Origin: Bacteroidota bacterium
GTDB taxonomy: Bacteria; Bacteroidota; Bacteroidia; Flavobacteriales; Weeksellaceae
Direction: 5' to 3'
NCBI GenBank assembly: GCA_023426625.1
Contig: JAFAAJ010000303.1
Coordinates: 1-8,500 of the forward strand
DNA length: 8,500 nucleotides
Shown here: positions 6,723-8,500 of the stretch, piece after piece
Numbering within the stretch: position 1 is the first letter of the stretch
Layout: each line of letters starts with the position of its first letter
Position numbers and translations under genes: made by a program
Notes under the pieces: model-generated
The model's input: only the letters and a program-made list of their open reading frames with translations
Database searches by the model: none
Told to the model about the DNA's origin: nothing

Positions 6723-6770
6723 TGGCAGAAGGGCGAAATTGCTAAACTGCAAAATCGTAAATTTGTGAAA
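6723..6770. repeat. 8-bp tandem units, likely third (half) copy of the intergenic repeat
   Basis: Directly after the dead ketosynthase stop, six consecutive 8-bp units begin at 6723, 6731, 6739, 6747, 6755 and 6763, with the loose consensus TTGCNAAA. TTGCTAAACTGC (6739-6750) matches TTGGTAAACTGC of copy 2 (4420-4431) at 11 of 12 positions and in the same 8-bp phase. No inverted left arm is visible, since the upstream sequence is coding. The units are more decayed than in the copies around the ACP gene, so membership of the same family is probable rather than certain. Confidence 0.55.
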
Positions 6771-6778
6771 CAGAATAT

Positions 6779-6855
6779 TTTGTCATTTTGGCTAAGGAAA
6801 ATCTCAATTATATTATCGGATTCTTCATTCGCTTTGCTACATTCGGAATGACAAA
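6779..6855. repeat. 77-bp element with inverted ends (GTCATT...AATGAC type)
   Basis: The element is bounded by a perfect 9-bp inverted pair, TTTGTCATT (6779-6787) and AATGACAAA (6847-6855). The right part, with GGATTCTTC and GCTTTGC before the GGAATGAC end, resembles the widespread intergenic repeats that run from GTCATTC to GAATCC in many Bacteroidota and other genomes; the left part (GGCTAAGGAAAATCT after GTCATT) looks like a decayed mirror of it. It could fold into an imperfect hairpin between the biosynthetic and envelope genes. There is no T-run after it, so it is not a clear intrinsic terminator. Confidence 0.6.
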
Positions 6856-6890
6856 GTTATGTTTAAAGAACCGTAATCTTTATAAAAAAC

Positions 6891-7646
6891 ATGAAACACT
6901 ATCCATTCATCCTGTTTTACCTTTTTTGTAACGTCATTATCTATGCGTTTCATGGGAGTCTTTTTGTTTATCTGGTAGGGTTTCTTGCTTTTTCTGCGGT
7001 TGTGATTTGGGGATCTTTCGATATTCAGCTTGGATATTTCGTGAACAGCATCACGCACAAAAGAACAAAAATTAAAGAAGTAGCACTGACTTTTGATGAC
7101 GGCCCTACGGAATTCACTCCAAAGTTTTTAGATATTTTAAAGGAGAATAATGTAAAAGCTACGTTTTTCTGTATCGGTAAACAGATCGAAAAATATCCTG
7201 AAACCTTTCAAAGGATCATTTCAGAAGGTCATACTATTGGAAATCATACGTTATCTCATTCCAATTCAACAGGTTTTTTATCAACTGCAAAAATGATCGT
7301 GGAAATTCAGGAATGTGATGAGGTTATTGCCAAAACCGGGAATATCACCACCGATTTGTACCGCCCTCCTTTTGGAGTTACCAATCCGAATATTGCCAAA
7401 GCGATCAAGAGAACCCATAAAAAAAGTATCGGCTGGAATGTCCGCTCTTTAGACACCATCACCGACAATGAAAAAAAAATCTTCAAAAGAGTGACCAAAA
7501 ATTTAAGAAAAGGCAGTATCATCCTGCTCCACGACACTTCTGAAAAGACGTACAATGTTTTGGTAGATTTATTGCTATTTTTGAAGCAGAAAAATTACTC
7601 CACTTTTACGGTGGATTCAATGATAAAATCAGAAAATAATGATTAA
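6891..7646 (+). CDS. Membrane-anchored polysaccharide deacetylase (NodB domain, CE4)
   Basis: A 251-residue metal-dependent deacetylase of carbohydrate esterase family 4. The N terminus holds two hydrophobic stretches (about 5-20 and 22-42), which anchor it in the inner membrane, followed by the NodB domain from about 62. All diagnostic motifs are present: TFDDGP (67-72, Asp69 and Asp70), HTLSH (119-123, metal-binding His pair), RPPFG (158-162), Trp182 in GWNVRSLD, and LLHDT with His214. It should therefore be active on an N- or O-acetylated glycan or related amide/ester. Its true substrate in this cluster is unknown; genes of this family recur in flexirubin-type clusters. It follows a 169-bp gap full of repeats and overlaps the LolA-like gene by 8 bases (7639-7646). 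The N-terminal ATG 6891 is the only upstream in-frame start seen. Confidence 0.93.
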   Translation: MKHYPFILFYLFCNVIIYAFHGSLFVYLVGFLAFSAVVIWGSFDIQLGYFVNSITHKRTKIKEVALTFDDGPTEFTPKFLDILKENNVKATFFCIGKQIEKYPETFQRIISEGHTIGNHTLSHSNSTGFLSTAKMIVEIQECDEVIAKTGNITTDLYRPPFGVTNPNIAKAIKRTHKKSIGWNVRSLDTITDNEKKIFKRVTKNLRKGSIILLHDTSEKTYNVLVDLLLFLKQKNYSTFTVDSMIKSENND

Positions 7647-8265
7647 AAATATTGCTTTCGGAGCATTTTTACTGATTTCCGGGTTATTTCTCGGACAAAA
7701 TACAGCCATGACAGGAGCTGAAGCTAAAGCATTTGTTACCCAGGTTTCAAATGGGACTCAACAAATAAAAACCCTGCAAAGTGATTTCACACAGACCAAA
7801 AAAATGGATTTCCTGGACAAAAGCATCATTACACAGGGGAAAATGTCTTTAAAAACCCCGAATATGCTGAGTTGGAGATATACAAAGCCTTATCAATACA
7901 GCATTGTGTTCAAAGACAATAAGATTTTCATTAATGATCAGGGAAAAAAATCTTCGGTAGATGCCAAAAGCAAAACTTTTGAGAAAATCAATAAGCTGAT
8001 TGTGGGAAGTTCTAACGGAAAAATGTTCAATGATCCTGAATTTACTGTTTCTTATTTTAAAAATGGAAACTTTAATATCGCGAAGTTCACCCCGAAATCT
8101 TCACAGTTATTAAAATACATTAAACAGATCGAACTGTATTTCCCTAAAAACCAGTCAACCGTTTCACAGGTTAATATGCTGGAAGCTTCAGGAGATACTA
8201 CAAATATTGTTTTCAAAAATACCAAGATCAATGCACAGATCGCTGCTTCAGAGTTTTCTTTATAG
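7639..8265 (+). CDS. LolA-like outer-membrane lipoprotein carrier protein
   Basis: A 208-residue exported protein with a signal peptide at about 1-20 (Lys3, a hydrophobic core AFGAFLLISGLFLG, cleavage probably near GQ-NTA) and a LolA-type domain across the rest. Supporting signals are LQSDFTQTKK (46-55), the run GKMSLKTPNMLSWRYTKP (67-84), in which Trp79 and the following Tyr-Thr-Lys-Pro match the G-x-hydrophobic...P-x-x-L-x-W-x-Y-x-x-P pattern of the family, and a C-terminal SGDTTNIVFKNTKIN. Housekeeping LolA shuttles lipoproteins across the periplasm. Copies inside aryl polyene or flexirubin clusters are thought to carry the pigment lipid instead; that is inference here. It is coupled to the deacetylase by an 8-base overlap and to the lipoprotein gene by a 35-base overlap. 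The genome presumably holds another, housekeeping lolA. Confidence 0.9.
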   Translation: MIKNIAFGAFLLISGLFLGQNTAMTGAEAKAFVTQVSNGTQQIKTLQSDFTQTKKMDFLDKSIITQGKMSLKTPNMLSWRYTKPYQYSIVFKDNKIFINDQGKKSSVDAKSKTFEKINKLIVGSSNGKMFNDPEFTVSYFKNGNFNIAKFTPKSSQLLKYIKQIELYFPKNQSTVSQVNMLEASGDTTNIVFKNTKINAQIAASEFSL

Positions 8266-8500
8266 TACTTTGCTGCTGATACTGGTTTCCTGCAAAACCT
8301 TTCAGCTTACTGATGCAAAACCAGTTTCAAGGCCTGTGAAAACAGTTGAAAATCTTTATTTTTCTGCCGGAAACGATTATGTATATAAATGTCAGATCGA
8401 TATTTACAAAAATCACGTAAGCGGAATACTGATCATCAAAAAACTGAATGAAACGACACATCGTGTCGCCTTGACTTCCGATTTCGGGAATAAGCTGATC
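8231..8500 (+). CDS. Putative outer-membrane lipoprotein, 3'-truncated by the window
   Basis: The frame starting at ATG 8231 stays open to the window edge, giving 90 residues. It opens with a lipoprotein signal peptide: Arg3, a hydrophobic core (LLLILV), and the lipobox LVSC with Cys21 as the lipidated residue. The mature part (from about 40) is rich in alternating hydrophobic residues, for example YVYKCQIDIY and GILIIKKL, suggesting a beta-rich fold. I do not recognise the family with certainty; small lipoproteins with LolB-like or DUF3261-like folds sit next to LolA-like genes in related clusters, and a receptor for the LolA-like carrier is a sensible guess. The start overlaps the LolA-like gene by 35 bases; no better ATG precedes the hydrophobic core. 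Position 20 is Ser, whereas Gly or Ala is more common before the lipidated Cys, though Ser is accepted. Confidence 0.75.
   Translation, partial: MHRSLLQSFLYSTLLLILVSCKTFQLTDAKPVSRPVKTVENLYFSAGNDYVYKCQIDIYKNHVSGILIIKKLNETTHRVALTSDFGNKLI

Noticed and set aside
6739..6765. Possible Bacteroidota-type promoter: TAAATTTG (6758-6765, fits TAnnTTTG) with TTG at 6739-6741
   Set aside because: The spacing is 16 bases, shorter than usual, and both parts are explained by the octamer repeat, so the match may be chance. Kept as a weak candidate for the deacetylase operon.
6837..7058. 73-codon minus-strand open frame covering the deacetylase start
   Set aside because: Composition is that of a complement of coding sequence and it has no recognisable motif.

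Overview
The window looks like part of a flexirubin/aryl-polyene (APE-type) pigment biosynthesis cluster from a member of the Flavobacteriia, most likely Chryseobacterium or a close relative. The basis is AT-rich coding sequence with Lys/Asn/Ile-rich proteins, few recognisable Shine-Dalgarno sites, and the gene set: ABC-2 exporter, hot-dog thioesterase, several divergent ketosynthases, an acyl carrier protein, a NodB-type deacetylase, a LolA-like carrier and a lipoprotein. All genes lie on the + strand. The genus is inferred from gene content and repeat style; there is no rRNA or housekeeping marker here.

Layout. 1-1906: the 3' part of an ABC transporter ATPase (its start lies upstream of the window) and its ABC-2 permease. 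1896-6721: biosynthetic core, comprising a 4HBT-like thioesterase, a ketosynthase with an intact Cys-His-His triad, a half-length ketosynthase-like protein without catalytic residues, an ACP, a second ketosynthase with an intact triad, and a full-length ketosynthase-like protein that has lost all three catalytic residues (chain-length-factor-like). 6722-6890: a 169-bp gap filled by repeats. 6891-8500: envelope genes, comprising a membrane-anchored polysaccharide deacetylase, a LolA-like periplasmic carrier, and the first 90 codons of a lipoprotein that runs off the window.

The genes are tightly packed: successive neighbours overlap by 8, 11, 4, 7, 4, 8 and 35 bases, so long polycistronic transcripts with translational coupling are likely. 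The only true gaps are on either side of the ACP gene and before the deacetylase. All three hold repeats with one 8-bp period (unit close to TTGNTANA); the two around the ACP gene are palindromic.

Working model (inference from family knowledge): the ketosynthase/dead-ketosynthase pairs elongate a polyene chain on the ACP, the thioesterase releases or edits acyl groups, and the ABC exporter plus the LolA-like protein and lipoprotein move the lipid-like pigment to the outer membrane. Expected partners such as dehydratase, ketoreductase, acyltransferase, CoA/AMP ligase, tyrosine ammonia-lyase and DarA/DarB resorcinol enzymes are not in this window.
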